Part shown: positions 24,879 through 37,684 of the stretch, piece after piece | Numbering within the stretch: position 1 is the first letter of the stretch | Layout of the letters: the number at the start of each line of letters is the position of its first letter | From: Psettodes erumei | Taxonomy: Eukaryota > Chordata > Actinopteri > Pleuronectiformes > Psettodidae | Length of the DNA: 64,000 nucleotides | Reading direction: 5' to 3' | NCBI GenBank assembly: GCA_016785225.1 | Contig: JAFBJZ010000512.1 | Span: 5,245,001-5,309,000 of the forward strand | Position numbers and translations under genes: made by a program | Notes under the pieces: generated by a model | The model's database searches: none | What the model saw: only the letters and a program-made list of their open reading frames with translations | Told to the model about the DNA's origin: nothing

Positions 24879-27818
24879 TATGTGTGCGTAGTCACCCACT
24901 GTTTCCACTGCTGGCCTTAGTGTTTGAGAAGTGCGAGCTGGCCACCTGCTCCCCTCGAGACTCCGCCTCCCTCTCGGCCACGTCCCACCTCCCTGGCATG
25001 ACCAATCACAGCGACGTCTGCTCCTCCGAATCCTTTAACGACGATATCGCTGCGTTTGCCAAGCAGGCGAGTGACAGCTATTGAAAACCAATCACAGAGC
25101 AGATATCAATGAAAGCCTGTATCCAGACTTGTAATAATGAGTTAAATTTGTGTTGCAGATTCGCTCAGAGAAACCCATATTTTCGTCCAATCCTGAGCTG
25201 GACAACTTGGTATGATGCACTCTGACTGTCTCGCTAAAATACGAAACACATTTTCAAACATGCATCTCAGATTTTGTATCGCTAATTAATAATCTGTATT
25301 CTCCTCTGCACAGATGATCCAGGCCATACAGGTTCTTCGCTTTCATTTACTGGAGTTAGAGAAGGTTGGTGGAAAGTCTTGACATTTAGGAATCACATGT
25401 CAATTGCTAAACAGAAAACCTATGTTGAGAAGGTTGATGGGAATTTAAAGATAAGGTCACAAATTTGCTTGGCCATCGTGAATAGGAGGAATGGTTTGCA
25501 GCAAGCAAAAACCGTTTTAATAATTTGATGTTTTTTTAAGGCAGACTCGAAAAAAAATGTGACTCCTCCTTTAATGTTCACAGCACTGCTATGGCCTGTT
25601 CAGGTGCTGATTGGAAAGTGGCGTTAACAGTTTGCGCTGACGAATGTAACTGTATCTGTCTCCTCAGGTGCATGACCTGTGCGATAACTTCTGCCACCGC
25701 TACATCACCTGTCTGAAGGGCAAAATGCCCACAGATCTCGTCTTGGATGAGCGGGAGGGTGGCTCCAAGTCCGACATGGAGGACTTCACCGGATCCTGCA
25801 CCAGTCTGTCGGAACAGGTGAGACACTGAATGTCAAACAGCATGTGCTGACTTGCTGCTCTCGCTCCTCTCCACCTGCTGGGAACTTCCCAACCTCCCAT
25901 TTCTCCACCACCAACCTCTCTCTCTCTCTCTCTCTCTCTCCCGCTCTCTCTCCCTGCAGAATGCATCGTGGCTTCGGGAGCCAGATGAATGTGCCTCTAC
26001 TCCTCTGGGAACGCCAGGCACCTGTGGCCTGCCTTCGCACAGCACAGCTGACAACTGCAGCGACGCAGGTACATGCACACGAATTGGAAATAACTGCACG
26101 TGAGGAAAAAACATTGCACAGCACAGATGCAGGCGGGGAAACGTGGGCGTGCGTACACACAACTGCCACATCTGCAACAACATTCAAACCCAGCGTATTA
26201 TACATACACTGCGTGCCATAGCAACTTAAATAGATATGATGGTAATGAACATAATTATTATTTGGAGCCCTACTTTCATATGACGAACACTCTGCAGAAC
26301 TGATCATGATTACAGTAGTTTTTCTTAAGTGTGCAATGGTTTGGGAATATGGATTTTGGACCTTTGGTCAAATGTAACAAATAAATATATGAATACTGAT
26401 ACAAAATATGAGCAAAACTGTCACTGTGAGCCTTTATCAGCTGGACCCTAACAGACATACAGTACATGCACATACAATATCCATTGTGTCCCTGCAGGCG
26501 ATGGTCTGGATGGCGGAGTGGCCTCCCCCAGCACAGGAGAGGAGGATGAGTCCGACAGGGACAGGAGGAACAACAAGAAGAGGGGGATCTTCCCTAAAGT
26601 GGCCACAAACATCATGAGAGCGTGGCTCTTCCAGCACCTGTCGGTGAGAGAGCTTCTTCTTGTTCTTATCGCATCAAAGTTAACCACTGTGCTTGAAAAC
26701 ATTGAATTTGGATGACAGTCAAAACCATCCTGCGCAGCAAAACAAAGGGAGCTTGTGCAGAGCTCTGGATGAGCGAATAATTACAGAAAGTGGGGATTTA
26801 GTGCGAGACAAAATGTCACTGACGAGAATAGATGGAGAGGTGAAGTGGGTGTGTAATGGAGGGCAATTAAATTAAATGAAAATTGGGGGATTAAGTGATT
26901 ATATGAATATGCTGGCTATTGAATAATTGTCGAAGTGATAGAAACGGAGTGAGTAATTGTTGGTTAGGTGGTTAGATTGGTAATGAGCTATTAAATGAGG
27001 CAGGTCAAATGTTGCTTTACTCCAATTATTACAGTATGTGTGCGTGCGAGAGAGAAATACAGAGAGAGGGTGAGGGGTTTCTGAGGTAGAAAATGTGAGC
27101 GTAGATGGGAATTCAGATGGAAGGTCGTCAGTATTCACGTTGAGCGTTATGCGTGCATTATTCTGCCCTAGAGTTCAGCCTCAAGTAGCCTCAAAATGCT
27201 ACATTCACATTCACATGCCTGCAAGAAAGCCACAAACATCACACTGAAGCCTGGAGTGCACTTTTTAATTTCTTTAACCCCAACTCTCCGTCCCTCCTCA
27301 GCACCCGTACCCATCTGAGGAGCAGAAGAAGCAGCTGTCGCAGGACACAGGACTGACCATCTTACAGGTCAACAACTGGTCAGTGGACACCGAATCAATA
27401 CACTAATTCTAGCGCTATGGCTTATCAATAATCAGTTTAACTGTCTTGTTTAAATGGAAAGCGTCAACTTTCAATTTGACAACATGGCTGTTGCCATGTC
27501 AATAACATATCGGAGTGATAGCCCGATGAACGGTATATTTTACAACGTCGTCACATATATTGCTTAGTAACTCTTCATTATAGACATTCTGTTCACATCC
27601 ACAAGAGGACTATAATCTACTGTACGAGAGAGAAGCTTGTAACAGAAGATGAAATGTCCTACTAAGCAATTTTTTCCTGAAGCTGCAGAGTAGTAAAATC
27701 TACTTACTCCATGTTCATGAAAACAGAATAGCAAATCAATATCCAATAATCAGATGATTTATAGCTCCCCAATTCCCTGTTCCACTCTTCTGGCATACTG
27801 TACATCCTGCCTGCACAG

Positions 27819-27852
<34 letters not shown>

Positions 27853-28235
27853 AAACGCAGTGTCCACGCTGCTAATCAGTTAGTTCTTTCATGATGTTCA
27901 ACCCTGAACGTCAGTTATAGATACACAAACACACAAACAAACAAACACACAGACTGGATAATGTGGAGTCTGCATTACATGCTGAACAGTATATTTTTGC
28001 AATCTGATTACTTGCATGTTCTTATTTGCACCCCTGCTGCGGCGCACGCACGCACACATGACCACACACCGACCCAATCGGTGCAGATCAATCAATTATC
28101 ACAGGAGCGATCAATACCCGCTCTGCCCTAACGTTGATTTACTCTGCCCTCTGAAAGGGTTAAGTGGTTGTAAAAGGGAAAAGGTTAATAGTCTCCCGGT
28201 CAGCCTTTTTCTCCATTAACGGGTGGGCCTTGTCC

Positions 28236-28271
<36 letters not shown>

Positions 28272-28439
28272 ACACTCTTCCTTAATGTCTCTCTCACCTG
28301 TAAAGGTTCATCAACGCCAGGAGGAGAATAGTTCAGCCGATGATTGACCAGTCAAATCGCTCAGGTCAGTGTTTAGAAGTCAGTCAGCTGCTCTGTGTAT
28401 GCACTGTAGAGTGTGTGTCTGTCTGTATATTTGTATCTG

Positions 28440-28488
<49 letters not shown>

Positions 28489-30232
28489 GTGTTGTCTCAT
28501 AGGTCAGGGTGGTCCTTACAGCCCAGAGGGAGCAGCTCTCGGGGGCTATGGGCTTGACGGACAGGCCCACCTCGGTCTCCGAACAGCAGGTACGGTAGCC
28601 TGTAAGGAAATACTGTGAAACACAGTGAAACAACTCTACTTCAGGGACAGATTGAGTGATATTTTATATGTTTCAGCAAATCCAAATGAAGAGACCACAA
28701 CTAGCAATGAAATGATTCTACTAAGTAGGATTGTTTTTGTAGCCAAAGCCTTCAGGGAGATTATTCCTCTGTGCCACAGAGCTCCATTGTTGTCCAAGTA
28801 CCATTAAAAACAGAGCAACACGCTCTTTCGTTACCACAAACTCGACACACTAGTTTATTTTGAGTCCCACATGTACAGTCCTGCTGACCCATGTACTCAC
28901 AAGAGCAGTGTGTATTCATCCGCCACTGAAAATAGTCCCCAACAATGCACTTTTCCCTTTTGTTTGTGAAACATTAATTTAAAATGAGTGGCCAGCTGCT
29001 TCTGGAAGTTATTAAACCATTTTTTAAGTGAAAGTATTTATGCTACCTCTTCAGCGGAAACAAATTCTCATGGTGCCACAAATGTTAAAAAAAAACCCTT
29101 AAGATGGACTATCATACTTTGTACAGGATTTGTCTACACTAAGGAAGATATAGAATATTTTCCTTTTCCATTTCATTAAAATCCACTTTAAAGGAAAGTC
29201 TAAAGTAGATCACAAAAACAATGTCACTGCACAGAACCTTGCAGCAAAATGAATATGGCCTTGATGGGCTGAACTGAGAAACCGTAAATAAAAAATAAGA
29301 TATAAATATTTAAAGTCTCTGTTTAGTCCTCACTGTATTTCAGTCATTAAATGCTGTGAATATAAATATTTACAAGGATAAGTTATAGGTGTTCGATGTG
29401 TTTATTCTGCACATTTGCACTCAGCCTTCCACAATCTACGATGCTGAAGAAAGCAGCATTGTGTGGAAACTTGTGGACAGTCCAGTAAGGGAACAATGAT
29501 GGGTAGAAGAAATAATCTGTGATTTGCCCTAAAGCAAATACCACACAAAAAGACTTGAACCTCTCAAATCGTTATGGATTTTACATAACGCTGGAAAACA
29601 ACAAAATCTCTAAGATATTAATGTTTTATGATGCTGTAAAACCTTAACAGGCTGCGGCCTGCTGGTGGGTCACTCATTAAAAACTCGTGCTGTGCAGCCA
29701 GACAGTCAAACCCACAGTCTGATAGAGCTCCCGAAGTTTCCAAAAATAGCGAGTAAGTTAGTTAATATATACTTATTGTATGCAATTTTACCCTATTTAA
29801 GCATATTTTTAAAATGTATTTATTACAGCTATGTCCTGCTCATACAGTAGGAGCAGGACATTAAATGTTTACCTCTTATGGACGGTAAATTGAGGGACTT
29901 ATGATGATGTCAATAAGGATGGTTCTTGCCAAAGACAAATTATTTAAAACTTTGTCGACTTAATCTGTGCAGCATTTTTCCTACTCTTTAGTGAACCACC
30001 TCCTAAAATGTTCCTCTGTTTCTGCCCACCAGGTCTCCAGGGGATGTCTTCTCTGCAAGGAGACTACCCCAGCGCTCTACTGTCCCAGTCGGGCTACCCT
30101 CCCCACCCAGGACCTTCCCTCCACCCGTACCCGGGTCCACACCCTCACCCTGCCATGCTGCTCCACCCGCCGCCACACACACACGCCACAGAGCCGCTCC
30201 TCGCGCAGGGACTGGACATTCATGCACACTAG
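20125..30232 (+). CDS. meis3: Homeobox protein Meis3 (TALE class)
   Basis: A TALE homeodomain transcription factor that partners PBX and HOX proteins in hindbrain and other patterning. Exons: 20125-20136, 24408-24547, 24892-25066, 25159-25209, 25314-25364, 25668-25817, 25960-26068, 26498-26643, 27302-27378, 28306-28364, 28503-28589, 30033-30232; phases agree and total 418 aa. The protein starts MEKRYEELVHYSG. The MEIS N-terminal (PBX-binding) region begins near residue 52 (HPLFPLLALVFEKCELATCS). The homeodomain spans about 254-316, with the TALE PYP loop at 280-282 and WFINARRR at 304-311. FEKCELATCSPRD and VHDLCDNFCHRYITC resemble MEIS3 more than MEIS1/2. The His/Pro-rich tail ends LDIHAH, like the long isoforms of MEIS2. 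Intron 3 starts with GC instead of GT. Meis2 is the alternative identity. Confidence 0.9.
20306..20382. repeat. Long (AC)n microsatellite in meis3 intron 1
   Basis: About 38 uninterrupted AC units, the longest pure dinucleotide run in the window, 170 bp after the first coding exon. Confidence 0.97.
22358..22419 (+). repeat. Copy 1 of a duplicated ~63-bp motif in meis3 intron 1
   Basis: Shares ordered blocks with 22982-23045: GGTGTCC, GGGCCAG, AGCAGGTGC, CTGTG, TGATCC, GGTGGCC and GGGACT. A repeat-like element begins about 30 bp downstream. Confidence 0.7.
22451..22800. mobile_element. Probable hAT-like nonautonomous element fragment
   Basis: Begins CAGTGGTTCCCAAAGTGGGG followed by CCAGGGGTCC, resembling termini of hAT-type repeats in vertebrates. 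No transposase frame is present and I did not find the opposite terminus, so the right boundary is a guess. It could also be another family with a similar end. Confidence 0.4.
22982..23045 (+). repeat. Copy 2 of the duplicated ~63-bp motif
   Basis: Same block order as 22358-22419, with small spacing differences. Copy 2 lies about 620 bp downstream of copy 1. Confidence 0.7.
23770..24045 (+). repeat. Dispersed fish-type repeat, copy A
   Basis: Contains CAACCTTAAC/CCTAACC-like motifs, GAGGACTTGCTTTTTGTCC, CAAGGAAGACAAGTCTTCAT and GTGACTGTGCAAACAGATTT. The same ordered motifs recur near 41950-42190 and, inverted, near 58140-58315. I recognise the pattern as a common interspersed sequence in teleost genomes but cannot name the family. 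Confidence 0.7.
24829..24890. repeat. GT-rich microsatellite abutting the meis3 exon 3 acceptor
   Basis: Imperfect GT/TGTA repeats run almost to the splice acceptor (GCGTAG, ending at 24891), where a pyrimidine tract is expected. Confidence 0.9.
25918..25943. repeat. (CT)n tract before meis3 exon 7
   Basis: A CT dinucleotide run about 17 bp upstream of the exon 7 acceptor; it can serve as a pyrimidine tract. A similar run at 28238-28267 precedes exon 10. Confidence 0.9.
27820..27850. repeat. (AC)n microsatellite in meis3 intron 9
   Basis: An uninterrupted AC run within the 900-bp intron between exons 9 and 10. Confidence 0.95.
28441..28487. repeat. (TG)n microsatellite before meis3 exon 11
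   Basis: About 23 TG units ending 15 bp before the exon 11 acceptor. It fills about a third of the 138-bp intron 10. Confidence 0.96.
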
Positions 30233-30302
30233 CTGTAGGGGGAGTCGGGCTGTGTGTGCGGGAAAATAACTGTATGACTGAGTGTGTGTGTGTGGAGAGA
30301 TA

Positions 30303-30337
<35 letters not shown>

Positions 30338-31800
30338 CTGTGTATGTGTAATGACGCACACAGTTCACTATTTAAAGAAAAAAAGACACGTTGCTCCAAA
30401 AGTTTACATTCCCCACCGAAAGACACTGACCTCAATGTATCTATTGTACTTGCTAATACACATACACATAAGCATACATAAACATTAGACTCGCAGTCTG
30501 GACCCACAGGTTTAAGCCATACCTCTTTCAGAGTAGAAGTGCTTCCTCCTCTCCAAATGTTTCCACTGTGTCCTGTGGGTGAGACACATGCTTTAAACTA
30601 CACTTCCCATCATGCCTGCTGAACCACAGGAAGAAACTCGATTTGGTCAGAGAGACAGACAGACTTTTAACAGCAGCACATGGACGTTACTCAGCAGGAC
30701 TTCATCTTGCGAACACACCTTCGTCACAACTCTCTGTCTTCCTGTATACGATAAATGTCAAAGATACACACACACACACACCTTCACACACACTTTATTT
30801 AAAGTCAATTGGAGTTTTTTTTTTTTCCTTATTCTATTTTTCTATTTATGTGTGCCACTCCAGGCGGCTTCAGCTTCACATGGGCTTGTTGAAATGTTAG
30901 TGCTCTTCCTCGGCATGAAGCTAAACACTATGAATGACTTCCAGTCTGCCTCGCTCTCGTACCACTGACCTCCTTAAGACGCCAAACAGGTGTCCATTAC
31001 ATTAGGATCTTTCCTACACAAAATACTGTACACAACATGCACACACCCAGCAAGACACAGCACACCGAAAGCCATTTCTACACACAGACATAGACAGGCA
31101 TACACACACAAACTTCTGTAAGCATTTCTAGTACATGTTTGTCTGTCACAGCCAAGCGGTGTGTGAGGGGAGCTGTAGCCAAAGGACTCTTTCAACATTC
31201 AGCTCCCTCTCCGCTCTGCTCGGACCGCTGAAACATTTCTGAATGATGATGCAAAATATCGTTAATGTATTAAAATGTTTTTTTTCTAACACTTGTCACG
31301 AAGATCTGTTTGCTGTGCATGGTGTGATTCTTACCTTTGGCCTGTTAAGTGAAAGTTCTGTTCCTGGAAACAGGTACGGTCAAATAGAGGAACTGGGTAG
31401 TTAATAAAAAAAAAGGAAACTGCAGGTCAGTCAGTCAGTCAGCGTGTTGCATTTACTTCTTGTACACTAACTGCAAAAAAATCAGTGAGCTTGTTATTTA
31501 CTTAGTTTTTTTTATGATGACTCACAAGTGCTCATCCCATGTGACCAAGAAATTTACCAAAAATGTTAAGTCCATAAATCATCCTATGGTGAACAACTAA
31601 ACATAATAACAATGGAAAGCATTAAACCTGTTTATGTACGGCTAATGGTCAAGTGGGGGGGACTGAAATTGCGAATGTAAAAATTTACGGTTACACATAA
31701 ATCTCTAGATTGTAGTTGTTTTCATGGGACAACATTGCCACCTCACACATGGTGAATATTGTAATCTGTTTAAAAAAAAAAAAAAATAAATCATAAAATA
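30233..31800 (+). other. meis3: Probable meis3 3'UTR
   Basis: No coding frame continues after TAG at 30230-30232. It holds a (GT)n run (30308-30337). Candidate poly(A) signals are AATAAA at 31403 and at 31785. The true 3' end is not determined. Confidence 0.55.
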
Positions 31801-33389
31801 AAGACTTCACTGTGCAAAATGTCCCACTTTAAGATATTTCGATTGTGAGCTGCTTTTCAGGCATTGCAAGTCCAAAGCTGAATGAACCACTCATGACCAA
31901 AACAAGTGGAAAGCTTATTCACTCACAGATTAGTATGGAGCTTTTAGTATTTTGAATGTAATTGCAATACAGCCAATATCCCAAACTCTGCTGGACTGAA
32001 ACTGCACAAAATGTCCTTTTGCAGACTTGAAATTATCTGCCAAACAAAAAAAAGAAAAAAAATTCTGCTGCAGTAGCATTAGCCTTTTCATGTAGCACTA
32101 CTTGAGGATGTATGAAAAGTCTTTTCATTCACAATTCTCTATCCCAAGATGTATTAATTTTATTTTACCTAAAGAAATATCAATGAAACATATAGGGTTT
32201 ATAGATAAATAATTCAAGCACTCTCCCCACTCACATCCAAAGTCCCAAAACACTTGTGTGCTCTTGATTTACAATACTCCATACTGCTCAGGAATATTTT
32301 GACTCCTTCATGAGATATTCAAACACTTGCAATAAAGCACCTTCACTGTCACGGCACCTTTTCTTGAAAAATGGTGTAATCTTCCTCCTCCTTCCCAGTC
32401 ATAAGTCACGTCACTCTGTCCCCTCCACGGACTATCTGTTTAACTCTGACAGGGGCCTCAGGCTGCAGCCGCAGTAATCTGTCACACAGACTGGATTATC
32501 ACAGAGAGGAAAGAAGCCTGATGTTTCTTAATGTTTTATGGCTCAGACCAGAGCTTTGTGTGGCCTCTGTAGATCCTTTTTCCAGCCCACACATTCTCCT
32601 TTCATACTTATCACCAAAATGAAGGACAATATGTGCAAACACACTGAACTAAAACAACCTCTTTGTTGTCACTCCAAACTTCTCCCCTTGCAACTCCTGA
32701 TGCTAATCCACAAACTGCTCCTCTCTTCTTCTCCACACCCCTTTATCCATCACACATCCACGCATAATTCCACCTTTTTCCACCCTACACACAACAAACA
32801 CTGAATACCCCCTCTCCCTGCCCCCATTCTGCCTGGGGTGGGGGTCAGGGGCCACAGTTCAGATAGAGGTCAACAGGAAATGGCTGTTGTCCATGGCACC
32901 CAGGTCCTGACCTCGGCGGCCCTCCACTTTTCATTTCTCCTTGTCCCTCCCCACGCTCGCTCATCGGCCATGTGGTTCAGGACGAGCACCTCACTTTTAC
33001 TCTTTCACCGCACGGGTTCTTTGGCCTGGTAGCCTTTTTACAACACTGTCATGCTAACAGTAACTTTCATCAGTATGACCTCTGGCGAGTGGTCAGCGAA
33101 CTCTGGCTGACCATAATGCTCGTTGCGGGAATACATGGGTAAATTTTACCATCTGCCACCCAGATAGCTAACAATTGTCTCCTGGAGAATGGCTAGAAAT
33201 CAAATTAGTGGATTTCCCAAAAAGATAAACTATTAGCCTAATTTAAGCGCTACAGCACACAATGGAGGCTATCGTTTTTCTTGTGATCATGTAAAGAAGT
33301 AGTCTGGCAACCTCATGAAAAACCACAGTATACTGATTTTCTATTTTGCTTTTTGATTATGAGATATAATGTGTAAATTTGTGAGCTTT

Positions 33390-33590
33390 ACAACTGATAG
33401 TTAGTGGAATCTTTTTTTACTTTTCGACAGATCCAGGCTAGTTGTTCCCCTCCGTTTAGTGTCTTTATGCGAAGCTAAGCTAACTGGCTGCCTGCTTTAG
33501 CTTCACATTAACTGTACACATATGACAGAGTGGTATCATTCTCATGGCATGTTACGCATATCTATCAAAAGCAAAAAGATGAGATTTTTT
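33390..33590 (+). repeat. Dispersed fish repeat fragment
   Basis: GCTAAGCTAACTGGCTGCCT followed by TAGCTTCACATTAACTGTAC and GAGAGTGGTATC-like sequence (here GACAGAGTGGTATCATTCTC) matches, from memory, a very common interspersed sequence of spiny-rayed fish genomes. No coding capacity. Boundaries are approximate. Confidence 0.6.
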
Positions 33591-35214
33591 AAAACTCTCA
33601 CATTCTCACTCTTCCTACAGCTATAACATTTTCATTTTGTCACTGCAGTGGACTCTTTTCACAATGTGCTGGTTGTATATCACCACTCGTGAAAGAATTT
33701 TTTGCTCTCCGGCTATTTGAAAATAATGTTGCTAAAATATATAATCCCGCAGCATCACAAGCAGGCAGGGATCTGAGCAGAAAAAAATCCACAACACATA
33801 CTTTACACATACATCAGCGTGCAGCCTTCACTCTCAGAATATAATTCATGGTCATAACCTAAGCTTGTGATTGGCTGCCCTGTCTCTCACCAACACAGAC
33901 TCCATTAGGTGGTGGGAATTACACTGCGCACAATCTGCCTTTATGGTGATGAATGGAGAGGTACAAGGTAGGGCGAAAGCACTCGAATGTATATGTGCGT
34001 ATTTGTGTTTGTGTGCTGAAAAGAATACGAAGCTGGAAGCGTGGGGAGGAGGAGAGCGTGTGGTGCCGCAGTAGCTCATTCAGACTCATAACATGGCAAA
34101 TCAGAGGTGTGAGGATTTCACTGAAGTTTGAGAAAAGGATTCACAGGAATAACCCATTTTTGTGGGTAATGGATTTTGTAAAATTCACACAAGTTGTGGA
34201 CATTTTCTTAAATTGACATCAGCGCAATTGTCATTTCAAATAAGCTCCTTTGCAGTGCTCGTGTGCAGGATGTTGTCATATACGTTGAATGTATTGCTAC
34301 ATTCCTCATGATGTTTCCATCATTTCAAGACTCCCACTGGTTTGAATTTGACCATTTGGGCTGTTGGAGCAAAATGAAATCACGTGTGTAATGGGAAAAT
34401 GTGCACGGCTGTGTGTGTCAGCGCATGAATATGTGTGTGCATAAATATGTACAATTACATTTTAACATAAAGTGTGTGTCCGCGTGTGCGTGGGAGTGGG
34501 GTTACTGCAGCGGTCATTAATCATTCAATTACACACCTGTCAGAGTTCAGACAAGTGGGAGAGAGGGAGGGGGAGGGAGTTAAAGAGGGGGGAGGTGGGG
34601 GGGGGGAGAGAAAGGAATGGAGGAATGCAGCGGCGAAAAGGAGGAAGAGCAGAGAGGAACTGAACGACAGGGCCAGGGGATGGAAAAAAAAAGCAGCAGG
34701 ATGGTTAAAAGGAGAAAGAGAGAAAGTTTTATTGTGGGTGTGAGAATGAGCCGTGACAGAGGCAAGCTGTTGGATGGGGAGAGCCCTGGAGAGGCCGCAG
34801 TAAAGACAATGACACTTACATGTATTATAGGGGACGAGTGACAGATGAGAACAGGACAGGGCAGGACAGCAGACATGTAGCCAAACTCTTCTGATTTAGA
34901 CAATTACTGAGCTTGAAGGCAAGGCATCTGCAGGGCAAGTTAAGCACAATGTGAGTGAATGGTTTTAGTCCAAGAAATCTTATTTGTATAGAAAGTTGCA
35001 TAGCATTACAGGGGCTCCTTTTTGACTTTTTCATGCTAATGCACCAATGATAATAATGTGAATTCAACATTACATTTGCTCATGTTCATTACTCCTTCAA
35101 AGGTAAAAGGTCCTGTACTGAACTTTAAGTAGAGGTGCAAAAGTGATATTTAAAGTTGATGATATTTTCGGTAGGATTACTTTCATTAACCATTAATTTG
35201 ATGATTAATTCCTT

Positions 35215-35365
35215 GATTAACTCATAAGTGGCAGTAAATGAGTGGAGTAAAAGGTACGCTTAACTCTGAATGGGAGTGAAGTAGAAAGCAGACTGCAACT
35301 GAAAAAACCCAAGCAAATTACAAGCATCTGAAATTTGAAGGTTGAATAAAAGTACTTAGTTTCCT
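35215..35365 (+). repeat. Degenerate dispersed repeat fragment
   Basis: Contains AGTGGAGTAAAAGGTACGCT, AAGTAGAAAGCAGACTGCAA and GAATAAAAGTACTTAGTTTC. These resemble a common teleost repeat whose tail has GTGGAGTAAAAAGTAC-like and AAAGTACTTAGTTAC-like blocks. The copy is strongly diverged. Confidence 0.5.
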
Positions 35366-35630
35366 GAAGAAGCAAGGCAAACCAACAGTGTTAATTTAAA
35401 GATTGCATTTTTAGTTTTTATTAGCTCATTTACCACCAAAATCGGAATATCTTGATTGCTTTTAATCTGAATGATAGCAGTTGTAATTATATACTGTATA
35501 TACAGTATATAAAATACTGCCACTATATGTTTGTACTGTATGTGGCTCTTTGTCTCTTAGTTCTCCTTCTATACACTATATGTTTAAGTGTTTGTGTATG
35601 TGAGCAGCCCCCCCCAACACTTAATCTTCC

Positions 35631-35661
<31 letters not shown>

Positions 35662-36077
35662 GAAGTCTCCATGTTTAGCTGCAGTACTTCGAATGCCTCA
35701 GGCCACAGCCATCTGTGCCCACCCCCCCTGCCCATTTCACATACACACAAACATACACTGCACTCCTCTTCTACATACACCCCCATCTACTGCCGCCGCC
35801 ACTGCCATATATCTAATTTATGGCCATGGTGAGTGCGTTACATGAACTCATGTATGCATAATATATCACATGTGTGAAGGAACTGTGTGTGGGAGAGAGA
35901 GTGTGTGACACTGTTCACTGACCAGTTTAGTCTCGACCACATCTCCATCCTCAACACTTCCTAAATTTAAGTGTGTGTGCGCCCACTATGCATGTGATCC
36001 AGTGTGTAGCACTGTGTTTCTTTCTCAGTCTTACACCTGATCTGACAGCTCTGATAATGTGTGAGAAGAGAAAGGGA

Positions 36078-36080
<3 letters not shown>

Positions 36081-36116
<36 letters not shown>
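36081..36116. repeat. (TG)n microsatellite
   Basis: An uninterrupted TG run in intergenic DNA. Confidence 0.95.
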
Positions 36117-36118
<2 letters not shown>

Positions 36119-36477
36119 GGCCCAGCTGTTTCTGGGCTTGACATCCACATGTAGGCAGAATGCCAGATGTCTCATTAGCCAAATTTGATTGGCTCGGTCA
36201 TTTAGAATGCAGCGATGAGACGGTTCCATATGTATGTGTGTACATTTACATAAGAGGCCCCCTGTATAACTATTTACATGTGTACATGCTTGATGTATGT
36301 GCATTCATTAACTGTTCTGGTAATGTTTGCATTTACAGACATTAATTACATAGTGATTATAAAATAACAAAAGAAAACTACAATCACTATTTGATATAAA
36401 AGGAAAAAGGTGCTGGAAATAAAAAGAACAGATTAAATATTAATCATTAAAAGAAATGAAACAGTATGTAATGTCAT

Positions 36478-36513
<36 letters not shown>

Positions 36514-37684
36514 TGCATCATGTGTTAGAGTGAAATTTCCAAAATCAGATCTGCTGGGACTCACCAGCTGGACAGTAATTGTTGCCTCTCAGTATTTTAG
36601 AGAATTGCATCACTTAATCCAGATTTTATCATCGTGACGTGTTTGACATATTCCCCTGGACAGATTCTGTCCTACCTTACTCCATCAAATAAAATCACGC
36701 CTGTGTATATTCTGCAAACTGTAAATATGTCATGCACAGAGGGCAACAGCTGTAAATCTCACAGGAGGTTCAATGCCGCCCTCTAGTGGCCTAAAGTGAA
36801 GACATGTTTTTGTTCCTGGGTGTTGTTTGAGGATGTGTCTTTGTAACTTTGCTCAGAATCATTTTTTTAAACTGTATTTACACAGCGATATTTTGCATGC
36901 CTTTGTAGTTGATGGCTGAAGATGATGATGAATGTTGTCATAAGTAATAAGGTCGTACAATATTAATTCATTTTAAACTCTATTTTGGTATCTCAGCACA
37001 GACTGGGGCTAGATTTGTCAGAGCTATGTATTTAGCTGAAAAGAGAGACTGAAAGAGAGAGACTTTTTCGCTTTACTCTCCTTGCAAATTATTATTTTTA
37101 ATATATTACACAAGTAAAATTACATTACTTTAATTTTAACAGCAATTAATGGAAATCCAACAAAATTATGAAATCTTTTTTCCCAATAAACTTTGACCAA
37201 ACTCAAGTGTCAAATACAACATCGAAGCATGTTTTACCACATTTATGAGGAAAAGTTGGCTTTAAGACTGGTGAAAAAATATATGATAGATCAGTATGAT
37301 CCATTTTTAGATTTAAATAACACAATTATAAGCTGAGAATGAACACAGATCCAGTAATATATTATTTATATATGGTTCCCAATTACACATCAGTTTCTGT
37401 ATACAGTAAACTCCTCTTTACAATAAAGCCATGGCATTAGATTTGGAGTCTTTTGGGCCAGTTTATCTAAAGGAGGGATATTTTGCTTCCCTAAATTATT
37501 CATTTGAATGGGTTTTAGACACTGAACTAACAAATGTTCAGTATTTTGTAAGAAATAAGATAAAATTTTAAAGAAGCTGTAAGATATGATGTATATTATT
37601 TACTGACCCTAGTGTGTAGGACATGACATGTTTTTCATCTCAGGCTCTTTTCCTCCGTTTAATTACAATCCTCTTTGGTCCTCT

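Larger units (their letters stand above)
31801..37684. other. Intergenic region between meis3 and the RIN1-like gene
   Basis: No gene is supported. The region holds old dispersed repeats (33390-33590, 35215-35365), a purine-rich G-run stretch (34555-34740), a 22-bp perfect AT palindrome (35489-35510) and several (GT)n runs (35632-35661, 36081-36116, 36482-36511). Both flanking genes end here: meis3 on the plus strand, the RIN1-like gene on the minus strand. Confidence 0.5.
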
